Source: Fibrobacter sp. (lineage in GTDB: Bacteria > Fibrobacterota > Fibrobacteria > Fibrobacterales > Fibrobacteraceae). From it: a stretch of DNA of 64,000 nt. Location of the stretch: NCBI GenBank assembly GCA_017526585.1, contig JAFXRC010000044.1, positions 1-64,000 of the forward strand, read 5' to 3'. Positions 1 to 8,777 of the stretch are shown here, one piece after another; position 1 is the stretch's first letter, and the number at the start of each line of letters is the position of its first letter. A program made the translations under genes and the position numbers. The notes beneath the pieces are model-generated. The model was not told the DNA's origin. It worked only from the letters and a program-made list of their open reading frames with translations, and did no database searches.

Positions 1-1
1 C

Positions 2-388
2 TACGAAAAAATCCTCGCGCACGCCCAAAAGAACCTCCCCGAAGAGGCCTGCGGGCTGATTGCGGGGCGCATCGAAGGTAGCGACAAGCATATCGAGAAG
101 GTCTACCTGCTCACGAATATCGACCATTCGAACGAGCATTTTTCGCTGGACCCCAAGGAACAGCTTGCCGCCATCAAAGACATGCGTGCAAACGGCCTCT
201 CGCCGCTGGGCAACTGGCATTCCCATCCGGAATCCCCTTCGCGCCCGTCGGAAGAAGACAAGCGTCTTGCCTACGATAGCAGGGCGAGCTACTTGATCCT
301 TTCGCTCATGGACCGCGAAAATCCGGTGCTGAACTCCTTCCATATCGAAGGCGTGAACGCCACCAACGAAGGCTTGGTGATTAAATAA
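2..388 (+). CDS. JAMM/MPN (M67) metallopeptidase, 5' truncated
   Basis: The reading frame is already open at base 2, so the start lies before the window. The visible 128 residues carry the complete JAMM zinc signature H-x-H-x7-S-x2-D (HSHPESPSRPSEED, about residues 74-87 of the visible part) and an upstream Glu in the EEACG motif, which polarises the zinc-bound water. Stand-alone bacterial M67 proteins typically cut the C-terminal tail off ubiquitin-like sulfur carriers (ThiS/MoaD/CysO type) in cysteine or cofactor biosynthesis. That substrate is inference, since the upstream neighbours are missing. A rho-independent terminator follows directly, so this is the last gene of its transcript. Confidence 0.85.
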   Translation, partial: YEKILAHAQKNLPEEACGLIAGRIEGSDKHIEKVYLLTNIDHSNEHFSLDPKEQLAAIKDMRANGLSPLGNWHSHPESPSRPSEEDKRLAYDSRASYLILSLMDRENPVLNSFHIEGVNATNEGLVIK

Positions 389-404
389 GAGTCTCCGTAC
401 AACG

Positions 405-452
405 GCGCCCCTGGAGTCCTTGTGAAATTCCGACTTCGGGGGCGCTTTTTTT
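405..452 (+). terminator. Rho-independent terminator after the JAMM gene
   Basis: A GCGCCCC arm (405-411) pairs with GGGGCGC (439-445) and is followed by seven T (446-452). It separates the JAMM gene from the gene at 480. Confidence 0.8.
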
Positions 453-479
453 GTATATTCTTCTTCGAAGAGGTTTTGT

Positions 480-1502
480 ATGTCCTTTATTTCGAATTTA
501 CTTAATCTGCGCTGCTTTAAATCCGGTCTATTTTTAGCCGCCTTTTGGTTCTTCCTTGCCGCCCCGGCTCTCGCCTTCGATGTCTCGGTCAAGGCGAATG
601 TCGATAACGCCCAGGTGTTCGTGGGCGACATGTTCAACTATGAAATTCAGGTGACGGCGCCCGAAAATGCCGTGGTAGACTTGCCGAGCTTTGTCGGTAA
701 CCTGGGCAGCTTCGAAGTCAAGGAAATGAAAAACGAAAAAGTCACCGAGGGCATGCCCAAGGGAACAGCGAAGTTCGTGTGGCTTGCGACGCTCAATACT
801 TTCGTGAGTGGCGATTTTCTGATTGCCCCGCAGCAGGTGAGCGCCGTTGTCGGCTCCGACACCGTCAAGACGAATACCGACCCCGTGGCGGTCAAGGTGT
901 CTACCCGCACCACCGGCGAAGAATCCGATATCCTGGAAGTGGAAGATCCGCTTGACGACCCACGCCTTCCGCAGTGGCTTTACATCGTGCTGATTGTAGC
1001 CGGCGTGGCGCTTCTCGTTTTACTTGGTGCCATACTCCACAAGAAGTTTGCGAAGAAGGGTGCTGCCCCGAGGCTCCCGCCGTACGAGGAGGCAGTGCTT
1101 GCGCTCAAGGAACTGCGAAATCGTAATTACCTTGCCGAAGGCAACCAGGGCGATTACTTCATGGCGCTCGGCTTTATTACCCGCCGTTACATCGAACGCC
1201 GCTTTGGCGTGGACATTCTGGACGCGACTGTCGCCGAACTCAAGCAGCGTATGGCGCATGTGGCGGGGCTTCCGCAGGCTTACAAGGAATCGGTCGTGAC
1301 GCTCGCTGTCGAGACCGAACCGGTCAAGTTTGCAAAGATGAAGCTTGATGGCGAACGCTGCCGCTTCTGGGATGAATGGGCGGACCGCCTATTGGAAGAT
1401 ACCAAACCCACTCCAGAAGAAGAGCAGGCTAAAAAGGATGAGCTGAAGGCTGCCGTACAAACCGTCAAGGCGGCACGCGCCCAGAAAAAGCAAAAGAACT
1501 AG
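480..1502 (+). CDS. BatD-like membrane protein with cytoplasmic helical tail
   Basis: The 340-residue protein has an N-terminal signal peptide (hydrophobic about 15-33, ending PALAF), an exported beta-sandwich-like domain (about 35-150), one membrane segment (about 168-188) and a cytoplasmic helical domain rich in Lys/Glu. This order matches BatD (oxygen-tolerance) proteins, whose C-terminal part resembles DUF4381. The exported part has BatD-like wording such as VFVGDMFNYEIQV and GDFLIAPQQV. Usual bat-operon partners (MoxR ATPase, VWA proteins) are not next to it, so the role is open. The gene at 59491 has the same architecture and is a distant paralogue. The ATG is preceded by a weak GAGG at about 10 nt. 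Confidence 0.65.
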   Translation: MSFISNLLNLRCFKSGLFLAAFWFFLAAPALAFDVSVKANVDNAQVFVGDMFNYEIQVTAPENAVVDLPSFVGNLGSFEVKEMKNEKVTEGMPKGTAKFVWLATLNTFVSGDFLIAPQQVSAVVGSDTVKTNTDPVAVKVSTRTTGEESDILEVEDPLDDPRLPQWLYIVLIVAGVALLVLLGAILHKKFAKKGAAPRLPPYEEAVLALKELRNRNYLAEGNQGDYFMALGFITRRYIERRFGVDILDATVAELKQRMAHVAGLPQAYKESVVTLAVETEPVKFAKMKLDGERCRFWDEWADRLLEDTKPTPEEEQAKKDELKAAVQTVKAARAQKKQKN

Positions 1503-1558
1503 CTGCATTTTTTTATATTTCATAAAAACTGCCAATATCAATTAAAGAAGGAGTTTTT

Positions 1559-2275
1559 ATGAAGAAATTGGCCTTTGCTTGCCTCGCCCTTGCCGTGGCA
1601 ACCTTGGTGGCGTGTTCTGACGATTCCTCGTCTGGCGCGTCCAAGGAAAAAATGGTTTCCTGCCGGGAGAGAATGCTCATCGATGGTGAATATGAAAACA
1701 TTATGTGTTTCCAAGCCGTTGAATCAAAGAGAAAACTGATAGAAGAAATATGCGGTGAGGATGAAGAACTTTCCGAATATATTGAGATTGGTCTGCAGGA
1801 AGAGGGTTGCGATGAAAATCGCCTTAAAAAGCAATGCGCGAATCCTGAAGATGAGGATTTAAGCGTTTTTGTGTATGACAAAACTATGGGACGAGCTACT
1901 TGTGAAGAAATTTGGGCTAAGCTTAGCGAAGAGGAGGATGAAGAGGAGGATGATTACGGCGATGCAGGTGATATCTTCTCCAGGGATAGCAATGAAGTCG
2001 TATCGCTTTATATTGCATCGCAGAAAGTCTGCGTAGAGTACAAAATTTTTTCACGGCTGAACTCGAAGCTGAAATATCGTTACGATGACTCCATCGATAT
2101 GTTTGAGGGTGTTGTCTATGGCAACGGATGTGAGAATGTCGAAGAAAAATCGGTTGTCGTTTGCTCGGACGATGATTCGTATAATGCAATGACGGTTTAT
2201 TTCTACGATAAGGCGCTGAAGGGCAAGACTTGCGAAGAGATTGACCCCTTTGAACCGATGGAAATTGTCTATTAA
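1559..2275 (+). CDS. Small acidic lipoprotein, function unknown
   Basis: The 238-residue protein has a type II signal peptide with lipobox LVAC (lipidated Cys about residue 19) followed by SDDSSSG, the usual start of a Fibrobacter lipoprotein. The mature part is very acidic, with a run of Glu/Asp near residues 122-134 and several Cys that could form disulfides (CRER, CGED, GCDENR, CANPE). I do not recognise the family. A strong AAGGAG lies just upstream of the ATG. The next gene starts 25 nt after its stop with no terminator between, so the two lipoprotein genes are probably one transcript. Confidence 0.75.
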   Translation: MKKLAFACLALAVATLVACSDDSSSGASKEKMVSCRERMLIDGEYENIMCFQAVESKRKLIEEICGEDEELSEYIEIGLQEEGCDENRLKKQCANPEDEDLSVFVYDKTMGRATCEEIWAKLSEEEDEEEDDYGDAGDIFSRDSNEVVSLYIASQKVCVEYKIFSRLNSKLKYRYDDSIDMFEGVVYGNGCENVEEKSVVVCSDDDSYNAMTVYFYDKALKGKTCEEIDPFEPMEIVY

Positions 2276-2300
2276 TAAGGTAACGACGAGGTAGATTACT

Positions 2301-3686
2301 ATGCTGAAAAAAATTAATTTGAATTTCTTCTCGGCAATGCTTCTCTCGGCGTTGCTGTTTGTTGCTTGCTCCGATGACAGCTCTTCTAGTGGTGGAGATT
2401 CTAATGGAATTGCACGCTATACGGCCATTATCTATGGTCAGAATGGTGGCGGTATGGAATCCAGCATCGAGGGAACCATGCGCGACCTCAAGCTGGTTCT
2501 CGGAGACAAGGAAGATGTCCGCGTCTTGCTCGTCTATAAGTATGGCTTGGATAATGCGACATTCGATGGAACCTTGGCGTATCCTGGGCAGCTGTTGTTC
2601 TTTGAAGTCACCAAAGATGCAGATTTGACCAAGTTGAAGAACAAGTCCGACATTGTCAGGGGAGAAGTCAAACTCTATGACCCTGAGTTCCTGACCTCTG
2701 TCATTGACTATGCCCATGACAGTCTCCCGGCGCAGGAATACCTGTTCTTCCTGGAAGCGCATGGAGAAGGCTTTGCTTTCGATGATGATTACCCCAAGTC
2801 GCTGCGAACGGCTCTGGCGAAGCAGACCGTAAAGGCGGCAATGCAGGATGAGTGGAATATGTGGTCCCTCCATTACGAAGCCATGACGATGCCGGAACTC
2901 GCAGAAGGCATCAGGAATTCCAAGGTTCCTCATTTCAAGGCGATTCTTTTCAATAATTGCCTTATGGGAAACATGGAGACCGTCGAAGACATCTATCCGT
3001 ACACGGACTATGTGCTAGCTTCGGAACACTCTCTTCTTAGCAGTCGTGGAGAACTCATGACCGAAATGGTAGAGTCCCTAGTTGCGGACAAGGATGGTGA
3101 TTTTGAAGAAATCGCCAAGGGAACATTGGCTGATAAGGAAGTTGGTATTTCTTGGAAATCCGGATATATCCAACAGAACTTCAATGGCGATTTCCAGTTG
3201 CTCAAGGCGGAACTGGTTCCTGACTTGAACCCCATATTCAAAAAATTGGCAAGCCGCCTGGTTAAGCTCTATAGTGATGAAAAGATGCGCAAGGCGATTG
3301 ACAAGGCTGCAGACAAGACTTACAGGGTCGAGAATGAAGTAGACCTGTATGATGCCAGGGACTATGCAAACAAACTTGCTAAAGAAACTGGCGATGAAAC
3401 CCTAAAGAAAATTGCCAAGGAACTGAGCGAGAAAATAGACGAGCTGACCCTTTCGAGAAACTTGGAAGCCCACTATGTCGAAGATGCTCCCCTGGACCAT
3501 TATTCGCTTTCGATTACTCTGGTCGACAAAGAAACTTATAACGAGAAAATAATTGGGATAGATGCGACCAACCGCGACTCCTACGAGCTTACGACCTTCC
3601 ACAAGGAAACCGGTTGGGGCGATTGGCTGAACACGAACACCCATGTGCCTACGGGTAATCCCATCGGTCAGGAACTCGAAGAGTAG
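2301..3686 (+). CDS. C11 (clostripain) family cysteine peptidase lipoprotein
   Basis: The 461-residue protein starts with a lipoprotein signal (lipobox FVAC, Cys23, then SDDSSSSG), so it is probably anchored in an envelope membrane. The catalytic pair of clan CD/C11 peptidases is visible: a His-Gly in FLEAHGEG (H154) and a Cys in LFNNCLMGNME (C220), each after a hydrophobic strand. Clostripain-family enzymes usually cut after basic residues, but the S1 pocket was not checked. The C-terminal third is helical and Lys/Glu-rich. It follows the lipoprotein gene at 1559 and ends at a hairpin shared with pgi on the opposite strand. Confidence 0.85.
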   Translation: MLKKINLNFFSAMLLSALLFVACSDDSSSSGGDSNGIARYTAIIYGQNGGGMESSIEGTMRDLKLVLGDKEDVRVLLVYKYGLDNATFDGTLAYPGQLLFFEVTKDADLTKLKNKSDIVRGEVKLYDPEFLTSVIDYAHDSLPAQEYLFFLEAHGEGFAFDDDYPKSLRTALAKQTVKAAMQDEWNMWSLHYEAMTMPELAEGIRNSKVPHFKAILFNNCLMGNMETVEDIYPYTDYVLASEHSLLSSRGELMTEMVESLVADKDGDFEEIAKGTLADKEVGISWKSGYIQQNFNGDFQLLKAELVPDLNPIFKKLASRLVKLYSDEKMRKAIDKAADKTYRVENEVDLYDARDYANKLAKETGDETLKKIAKELSEKIDELTLSRNLEAHYVEDAPLDHYSLSITLVDKETYNEKIIGIDATNRDSYELTTFHKETGWGDWLNTNTHVPTGNPIGQELEE

Positions 3687-3711
3687 AAATCCCTGATAAG
3701 TGAAGGAAATG

Positions 3712-3745
3712 AAAAAGACCGCGGCTTTTAAGTCGCGGCCTTTTA
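3712..3745. terminator. Bidirectional terminator between C11 peptidase and pgi
   Basis: A hairpin with CCGCGGC (719-725 of the 3 kb block) and GTCGCGG arms is flanked by A-rich and T-rich tracts on both sides. It can end the peptidase transcript (+) and the pgi transcript (-). Confidence 0.75.
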
Positions 3746-3777
3746 AATTTGGGGAGTGGCTTGCCCGCCACTCTAGC

Positions 3778-5442
3778 TTACTTTTGGTGAGCCTTGTACC
3801 ACTTGATGAGCCCGTTGGTGGAGCTGTCGTGGTGGAGTTCGGCATCGGCCTTGGCGAGTTCCGGGAGGATCTTCTTGGCGAGCTGCTTACCGAGTTCAAC
3901 ACCCCACTGGTCGTAGCTGTTGATGTTCCAAATCACGCCCTGCGTGAAGATCTTGTGTTCGTACATGGCGATGAGGGCGCCGAGCGTTTCCGGAGAAACG
4001 TAGTCCATCATGATGGAGTTGGTCGGCTTGTTGCCTTCGAACACCTTGTGCGGAGCGAGGAATGCGATTTCTTCTTCGCTCTTGCCGTCCTTGCGGAGTT
4101 CTTCCTGGGCCTGGGCGAGGGTCTTGCCGTTCATCAAGGCTTCGGGCTGTGCAAAGAAGTTGGAGAGCAGCTTCTGGTGATGGTCGCCGACCTTGTTGTG
4201 GCTGTTGGCCGGGGCGATGAAGTCGCACGGAATCATCTTGGTGCCCTGGTGAATGAGCTGGTAGAAGGCGTGCTGGCCGTTGGTACCCGGTTCACCCCAA
4301 AGGATTGGACCAGTCTGGTAGTTCACGCGCTTAGAGTCACGGTCAACGGTCTTGCCGTTGGATTCCATGTCGGCCTGCTGGAAATAGGCGGCAAGGCGGT
4401 GCAGGTACTGGTCGTACGGGAGCATGGCATAGCTGGAAGCGCCGAAGAAGTTGTTGTACCACACGCCGATGAGGGCGAGGATAACGGGGAGGTTCTTGTC
4501 GACTGGAGCGGTCTTGAAATGCTGATCCATTTCGTAAGCGCCCTGGTGGAGCTTCATGTAGTTGTCGAAACCGATGCGCAGCGCAATCGAAAGACCGATT
4601 GCAGACCACAGGGAGTAACGGCCGCCCACCCAGTTCCAGAATTCGAACATGTTAGCGGTGTCGATACCGAATGCAGACACGGCTTCAGTGTTGGTGGAAA
4701 GCGCCACGAAGTGCTTGGCGATGGACTTTTCGTCGCCATTGAAAGCCTTGAGAACTGCGGACTTTGCTGTTTCGGCGTTCGTCATGGTTTCAAGAGTGGT
4801 GAAGGTCTTGGAAGCAACGATGAAGAGCGTTTCTTCGATGTTCACCTTCTTGAGGGTTTCGGCCATGTGAGTGCCGTCGATGTTAGAAACGAAATAGACT
4901 TCCGGAGAGTATTCGCCAGCAGCCGGCTTTTCAGCATACGGCTTCAAGGCTTCGGTCACCATCACCGGACCGAGGTCGGAACCGCCGATACCGATGTTCA
5001 CCACGTACTTGATGGACTTGCCGGTGTGGCCCTTCCATTTGCCGGTACGCACGAGCTTGGTGAATTCTTCCATGTGCTTGAGCACGCGGCGAACTTCAGG
5101 CATCACATCCTTGCCATCGACGCAGATCGGATCGTTGCCCTTGTAGCGGAGTGCGGTGTGGAGCACGGCGCGCTTTTCGGTGGTGTTAATCTTTTCGCCG
5201 GCAAAGTACTTACGGCGCATGTCTTCGAAACCGGCAGACTTCAGGAGATCCTGGAGCTTGGCCATGGTTTCGTCCGTGATGATGTTCTTGGAGTAGTCCA
5301 GGAAGAGGCCGCAGGCTTCGGCGCTGAACTTTTCGGCGCGAGCCGGGTCCTTCGCGAAGAGTTCCTTCATGTGCCAGGTCTTGGCGACTTCGGCGTGGGC
5401 CTCGAGGGCCTTCCATTCCTGAGAATCAGTCAGTTTCGACAT
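3778..5442 (-). CDS. pgi: Glucose-6-phosphate isomerase
   Basis: The 554-residue protein interconverts glucose 6-phosphate and fructose 6-phosphate in the cytoplasm, linking glycolysis, gluconeogenesis and glycogen synthesis. It shows the PGI hallmarks: the sugar-phosphate loop [12 protein letters not shown], the family signature [13 protein letters not shown], the SNIDGTH segment and the C-terminal [11 protein letters not shown] helix with the catalytic Lys. Length fits the long E. coli-type enzyme. The start ATG follows GAAAGGATTAATCT, a reasonable ribosome site. The gene is monocistronic and ends at the hairpin shared with the C11 peptidase gene. A long open frame on the opposite strand is a by-product of codon bias. 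Confidence 0.97.
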   Translation of the reverse strand: MSKLTDSQEWKALEAHAEVAKTWHMKELFAKDPARAEKFSAEACGLFLDYSKNIITDETMAKLQDLLKSAGFEDMRRKYFAGEKINTTEKRAVLHTALRYKGNDPICVDGKDVMPEVRRVLKHMEEFTKLVRTGKWKGHTGKSIKYVVNIGIGGSDLGPVMVTEALKPYAEKPAAGEYSPEVYFVSNIDGTHMAETLKKVNIEETLFIVASKTFTTLETMTNAETAKSAVLKAFNGDEKSIAKHFVALSTNTEAVSAFGIDTANMFEFWNWVGGRYSLWSAIGLSIALRIGFDNYMKLHQGAYEMDQHFKTAPVDKNLPVILALIGVWYNNFFGASSYAMLPYDQYLHRLAAYFQQADMESNGKTVDRDSKRVNYQTGPILWGEPGTNGQHAFYQLIHQGTKMIPCDFIAPANSHNKVGDHHQKLLSNFFAQPEALMNGKTLAQAQEELRKDGKSEEEIAFLAPHKVFEGNKPTNSIMMDYVSPETLGALIAMYEHKIFTQGVIWNINSYDQWGVELGKQLAKKILPELAKADAELHHDSSTNGLIKWYKAHQK

Positions 5443-5482
5443 AGATTAATCCTTTCCGCTGCGCGGGTGTTTGTTTCGGGGG

Positions 5483-5661
5483 CAAATATAGCAAAAGTGT
5501 GCAAGGTGAGCCATGCACGAAAACTTGTTTTCGTATATGCGAACCGCAGCCACGGACGCCGAAGGCGTCAAAAGGCGAGCGTTGCGGCAGAACGCTTGCG
5601 TTCTGACATGACCGAGCCGAGCTATATGCACGCGAAGCGTGCCAATATAGTAAAAGTGTGC
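5483..5661. repeat. Hairpin-array element bounded by a 19-nt direct repeat
   Basis: In the 356-base gap between pgi and the gene at 5799, near-identical ends (AATATAG[CT]AAAAGTGTGC, 5485-5502 and 5644-5661) bracket four perfect short hairpins. These lie at 5517-5534 (loop CTTG), 5555-5569 (loop GAA), 5588-5605 (loop CTTG) and 5628-5642 (loop GAA). There is no coding potential. It resembles an intergenic palindromic repeat element. The rest of the gap, from 5686, holds a promoter. Confidence 0.6.
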
Positions 5662-5685
5662 GCGCCCCCGTAACGCCCCCAACTC

Positions 5686-5751
5686 ATCAAAATAATTGAT
5701 TAAAACAATGAAAATTATGCATTTGACTTTATGAATTTGCGTAGGTATATT
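5686..5751 (+). promoter_or_regulatory. LysR-type box plus sigma-70 promoter for the 5799 gene
   Basis: ATCAA-AATAA-TTGAT (5686-5700) is a perfect inverted repeat of T-N11-A form. It is followed by 22 nt, then TTGACT (5723-5728), a 17-nt spacer and TATATT (5746-5751). The predicted start is near 5758, so the box centre is at about -65, the classical LysR recognition position. The same 66-nt layout recurs at 9056-9121, 9144-9209 and 27204-27269. Confidence 0.7.
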
Positions 5752-5798
5752 ATGGATGTAAACAAGAAAGACTTAAACCTTTTGAAAAGGAGTTAACC

Positions 5799-6203
5799 AT
5801 GAAAAACGTAATTTTTGTATTTGCTTTTGTTGCCGCTGTTTCTGCCTTCGCTTACCCGCCTGTCGCTGAACCCAACGGTAACGATTCCCCGTCAGTCCTC
5901 TACAACACTGATGACGGAACGTATGTCGAGGAATCAGACGAAGTCAGCGGCTCTTGGCCCGTTCCTAGACCCACAGGCGATGAGGATGTTTCTGTCTGGA
6001 TCGGTATGGTCAATGAAGTAGATGATGGTACCGAAGAACCTGAAGTGTTCGGCAACATTTATGCTGCCGATCCGGACGAAGGGGAATCCGATATGTACAT
6101 GTCCTATTTCTTCGAAACAGAGGAACCGGATGGCGTTATGACCGTTGCTGATGGCTGGGGCGACAATCCGTGGTGCCGCGGCTATATTCTCTGCCGAGTC
6201 TAA
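5799..6203 (+). CDS. Small acidic exported protein, function unknown
   Basis: The 134-residue protein has a clear Sec signal peptide (MKNVIFVFAFVAAVSAFA, cleavage about 18/19). The mature part of about 115 residues is strongly acidic, rich in Pro, Gly, Asp and Glu, with two Cys near the C-terminus (NPWCRGYILCRV) that could form a disulfide. I recognise no family. AAAAGGAGT lies 6 nt before the ATG. Its promoter shares a 37-nt identical block with the promoter of the MACPF gene at 9011, so the two are probably expressed under the same conditions. A terminator follows. Confidence 0.75.
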   Translation: MKNVIFVFAFVAAVSAFAYPPVAEPNGNDSPSVLYNTDDGTYVEESDEVSGSWPVPRPTGDEDVSVWIGMVNEVDDGTEEPEVFGNIYAADPDEGESDMYMSYFFETEEPDGVMTVADGWGDNPWCRGYILCRV

Positions 6204-6234
6204 AGAAGGAGGTGAAAATAAGACCCACCCATGG

Positions 6235-6283
6235 GGGTGAACGCAGAGGGAATTGTCTCCCTTATGTCGTTCGCCCTTTTTTT
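6235..6283 (+). terminator. Terminator of the 5799 gene
   Basis: GGGTGAACG (6235-6243) pairs with CGTTCGCCC (6268-6276), with a second inner GAGGGA/TCCCTT stem, followed by seven T. Confidence 0.8.
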
Positions 6284-6285
6284 GT

Positions 6286-6540
6286 CTACGGAGAGACGAA
6301 GAATTCGTCTAAGCTTTCTGAGTAGACGCTGCCGTAGTTTTCCAGATTGTATAGTTGTACGTGTGAACCGGAAGTCTTGCAGGCAAGTTCTAGGTACGCA
6401 TCTCGTAGCGACATGTCGGGCGCTGTGTCGCTGATTTCCGCGGGTTCGTTTTCGCCAGGTGCGACAGAGGTTTCGTCTTGGGAACAGCCCCAAAACGAAA
6501 CCAAGAGAAATGCTCCAAATAAAAATTTTTCCCTGAACAA
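6286..6540 (-). CDS. Small lipoprotein with TTG start (tentative)
   Basis: The 84-residue frame reads as a convincing lipoprotein: a short basic n-region (MFREK), a hydrophobic stretch and lipobox FWGC followed by SQDE, then an acidic mature part with no recognised domain. The only possible start is a TTG that sits on the A/T run of the terminator ending the MACPF transcript, and no Shine-Dalgarno is visible. It may be weakly translated, a remnant, or reached by read-through of that terminator. Its stop codon directly follows the terminator of the 5799 gene on the other strand. Confidence 0.5.
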   Translation of the reverse strand: MFREKFLFGAFLLVSFWGCSQDETSVAPGENEPAEISDTAPDMSLRDAYLELACKTSGSHVQLYNLENYGSVYSESLDEFFVSP

Positions 6541-6570
6541 AAAAACGGCTCCGGTATGAGACCTGAGCCG
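6538..6570 (-). terminator. Terminator of the MACPF transcript
   Basis: Read on the minus strand, CGGCTCAGGT (6570-6561) pairs with ACCGGAGCCG (6555-6546), with one mismatch, and runs into a string of T. Confidence 0.75.
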
Positions 6571-6579
6571 AAATATAAA

Positions 6580-7011
6580 TTATTCCATGATGAGTCGGAT
6601 ACTCCTCCAGGTGTCGTTGCTCTTGCCGGAGTGATTTTCGATTCGGATGACGCTTGCGCCATTGGCGATTGTTATGTACTTGTCGTCGGCCATGTTGAAG
6701 CTGATCTCCTTTTCTCCGTAATCCGGGTGGTTAAGGTGTCTGGAACTGTAGTCTCCGTTGAAGCCTGTGATGCCGCCCGCCTTGAGCCCCGCCACCGAAG
6801 ATCCTATCGACTTGGCGGCGAAAATCTTGTTGAACTGCTCGAAGTCGCTGCTTTTCGCCACGCGCCAGCCCTTCGGAGCGAAGCTTGTGTTCTGGGCGGC
6901 CTCTTTCTTGAAGAACAGGACCTTGCCGTGCTTTTGGGGATTGGGCGTTCTGCTTGTCCAAAGCCATTGCTTGGAATCGAGGGCTTTCCCTGTCCTGTCG
7001 TGGGAACTCAT
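6580..7011 (-). CDS. FISUMP-like C-terminal segment of the broken MACPF gene
   Basis: The 143-residue frame starts with an ATG that overlaps the stop of the MACPF frame (ATGA, 7008-7011). It carries FISUMP-like features: APKGWRVAKSSDFEQF resembles the CPEGWHLPS-type motif and the end, WRSIRLIME, resembles the SVRCVK tail. This frame stays open upstream of the ATG and reads GFWLRENYMSSHD, like the WMAENL motif of FISUMP proteins. The true protein is therefore probably one chain with the MACPF part, joined by a -1 frame change at the A5 run 7036-7040. As a stand-alone gene it has no signal peptide and no ribosome site. Confidence 0.6.
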   Translation of the reverse strand: MSSHDRTGKALDSKQWLWTSRTPNPQKHGKVLFFKKEAAQNTSFAPKGWRVAKSSDFEQFNKIFAAKSIGSSVAGLKAGGITGFNGDYSSRHLNHPDYGEKEISFNMADDKYITIANGASVIRIENHSGKSNDTWRSIRLIME

Positions 7012-8651
7012 GTAGTTTTCGCGGAGCCAGAAGCCTTTTTCGCCTTCAGGTATGCGCCTTCGACGCTCCCGCTGAAGACGGTGGCACCCTTCGGCGGTAC
7101 GAGAGTGATTGCTGTTCCGCGAATGTAGACTTTTTTCGGTTCGCCCGCGTTGTTCTGCGAATCTTCGGTCAAGGTAACGTTGGAACCGTTCCAGGATACC
7201 CTTGCGGGGCGGTGGGTGGCGTCTCCGACAAAGTAGCCCTTCTTCAGGTTCATCTTGTTGTTCTGTACCGGGTACACCACCATCACGCGGTTCTTGGTGC
7301 TCAGTTCCGGAATGAATTCCTGGACGACCTTGGCCGTGAGCTGCCCGCCCAGGAACACGTCGTAGATGAGAGTTTCCGTGTCGCTTTCAACATACTTGGG
7401 CAAGGCGATTTCTGCCACGGCGCCGTTGTCGAATTTCGACCGGAAATCCGAAACGATCTCGTTACCTTCGAAATAGGCCTTGAGTTCGCGGTAACGGGCC
7501 TCGCTGTCGCCGCCGTCATGTTCCAGCGTGAGGCTGCGGTCAATCAGCTCGTAGATGGGCTCCAGGCCTTCTTGCGGGAAATCGACCAGAGACAGTTCGT
7601 CGTAATGGATTTCTTGGATCCATTCATGCACCGTTTGCTTTACTTCGACAATCTTGCATTCGTCCTTCTTTTTATTTTCGGGTTTGAACTGCAGATATTT
7701 ATTTCTGCGATCGTTGTCGTTAATCCGGGGGTTTGTGTTGCAGTTCTTGAAGTGGTATGACACATCGTCGTAAATAATTTCCCTATATCCGAGTAGTTCT
7801 TTTTTCCAGTCCTGAATGGCGCTCTTGTCGGGGAGTCCGTCCGCGGCGGCGATTCTTGCCTTGCTCTCGCGGCCGCCTTCGACTTTGACTTTCAGGTTGG
7901 CTGCGGCAAGGTTCTGCTTGAGCGAAGCCACCGGCTTTTGGGATGCCGTGTCGGTGGCGCTGGCGTCGCCCGACTTGAGCGCCGCCGTGGACATCTGGTT
8001 CGTGTCCATGCTGCCTTTGATGTTGGCCGTGTTTGCGCTCATGGCAAAGCGGATTCGCCCGCCCAGGGTCGATTTCAAGACGACATGGCTGCCATAATCG
8101 CGCACTAGGTCGCGTTTCCAGTTCTTGTTCTTGCTGGAGTAGGCGTCGGAGAGTCCGTTGATGTCCTTCTTGACATAGGGAATCATGTAGTCTTCCTTGA
8201 GCTCGTCAAGCGAAATTTCGCTCGAGATGTCCACGATTCCCATGTTGATGTAGGCGAGCGCGAATTCGTAGGAAGTGCTGGCGGAAACGTCCAGGTTGAG
8301 CGAGTTCTCGATCTCGGCTTGGAAGTTGTCCTGCTTCCCTGCGATGCCCATGCTTTGGGCCATCTTGTAGCCGACTTCGGCGGCCGTTATCCCCGTGAAC
8401 GATTTTTCGGTATAGTTGATGTTCGGGGAGCCCACGGTGAATAAGCCTGACTCGATTAGTTTCTTGGTGTTGAAGATTTCTTTTTTTATGGAGTTGTGTT
8501 CGGCGTAGCCTCCCTTGATGGCGTCGTAGCTATAGCCCACGGCGTAGATCTTGTTGCTCTTGCCGATGTCGGAAGGAGCGTTTTCGCCGTAGTCACCGTA
8601 GTACTTCTGCACGCACTTGATGGTCCTGTCCTGGTTCGGGTCGTCGGACAC
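7008..8651 (-). CDS. MACPF-domain (perforin-like) protein, central fragment
   Basis: The 547-residue frame contains the membrane-attack-complex/perforin signature YGSHVVLKSTLGG (about residues 169-181 of this frame), preceded by the helical segments typical of the MACPF fold. MACPF proteins oligomerise and insert beta-hairpins into membranes; in Bacteroidota some are secreted antibacterial toxins. The open frame really extends upstream to 8777 and, past a single TAG at 8778-8780, continues in the same frame into the lipoprotein signal at 9011. The ATG at 8651 has no ribosome site. At the 3' end it runs into a stop that overlaps the FISUMP-like frame. I regard 6580-9011 as one gene with two lesions or recoding sites. 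Confidence 0.75.
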   Translation of the reverse strand: MSDDPNQDRTIKCVQKYYGDYGENAPSDIGKSNKIYAVGYSYDAIKGGYAEHNSIKKEIFNTKKLIESGLFTVGSPNINYTEKSFTGITAAEVGYKMAQSMGIAGKQDNFQAEIENSLNLDVSASTSYEFALAYINMGIVDISSEISLDELKEDYMIPYVKKDINGLSDAYSSKNKNWKRDLVRDYGSHVVLKSTLGGRIRFAMSANTANIKGSMDTNQMSTAALKSGDASATDTASQKPVASLKQNLAAANLKVKVEGGRESKARIAAADGLPDKSAIQDWKKELLGYREIIYDDVSYHFKNCNTNPRINDNDRRNKYLQFKPENKKKDECKIVEVKQTVHEWIQEIHYDELSLVDFPQEGLEPIYELIDRSLTLEHDGGDSEARYRELKAYFEGNEIVSDFRSKFDNGAVAEIALPKYVESDTETLIYDVFLGGQLTAKVVQEFIPELSTKNRVMVVYPVQNNKMNLKKGYFVGDATHRPARVSWNGSNVTLTEDSQNNAGEPKKVYIRGTAITLVPPKGATVFSGSVEGAYLKAKKASGSAKTT

Positions 8652-8777
8652 GATGAAAAGGTTGCCTTCAAGGCGTTCGTCCAGGTCGTTGGTGAGAACC
8701 TTGAGCTCGACCGTCGCGGGGCCCGTGCCTTCGGTCTGGCTGATGGACTGGACGAAGTGGGTGCTGTCCTCGATGTG

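Noticed and set aside
3700..5673. 657-codon open frame on the + strand opposite pgi
   Set aside because: Pgi on the minus strand has unmistakable family motifs. The antisense frame is open only because of strong codon bias and has no start signal or recognisable domain.
6206..6240. Perfect AAGGAGGTGA followed by an ATG at 6231
   Set aside because: The spacing is too long (15 nt), the possible product has no protein-like features, and the ATG is inside the terminator hairpin of the 5799 gene.
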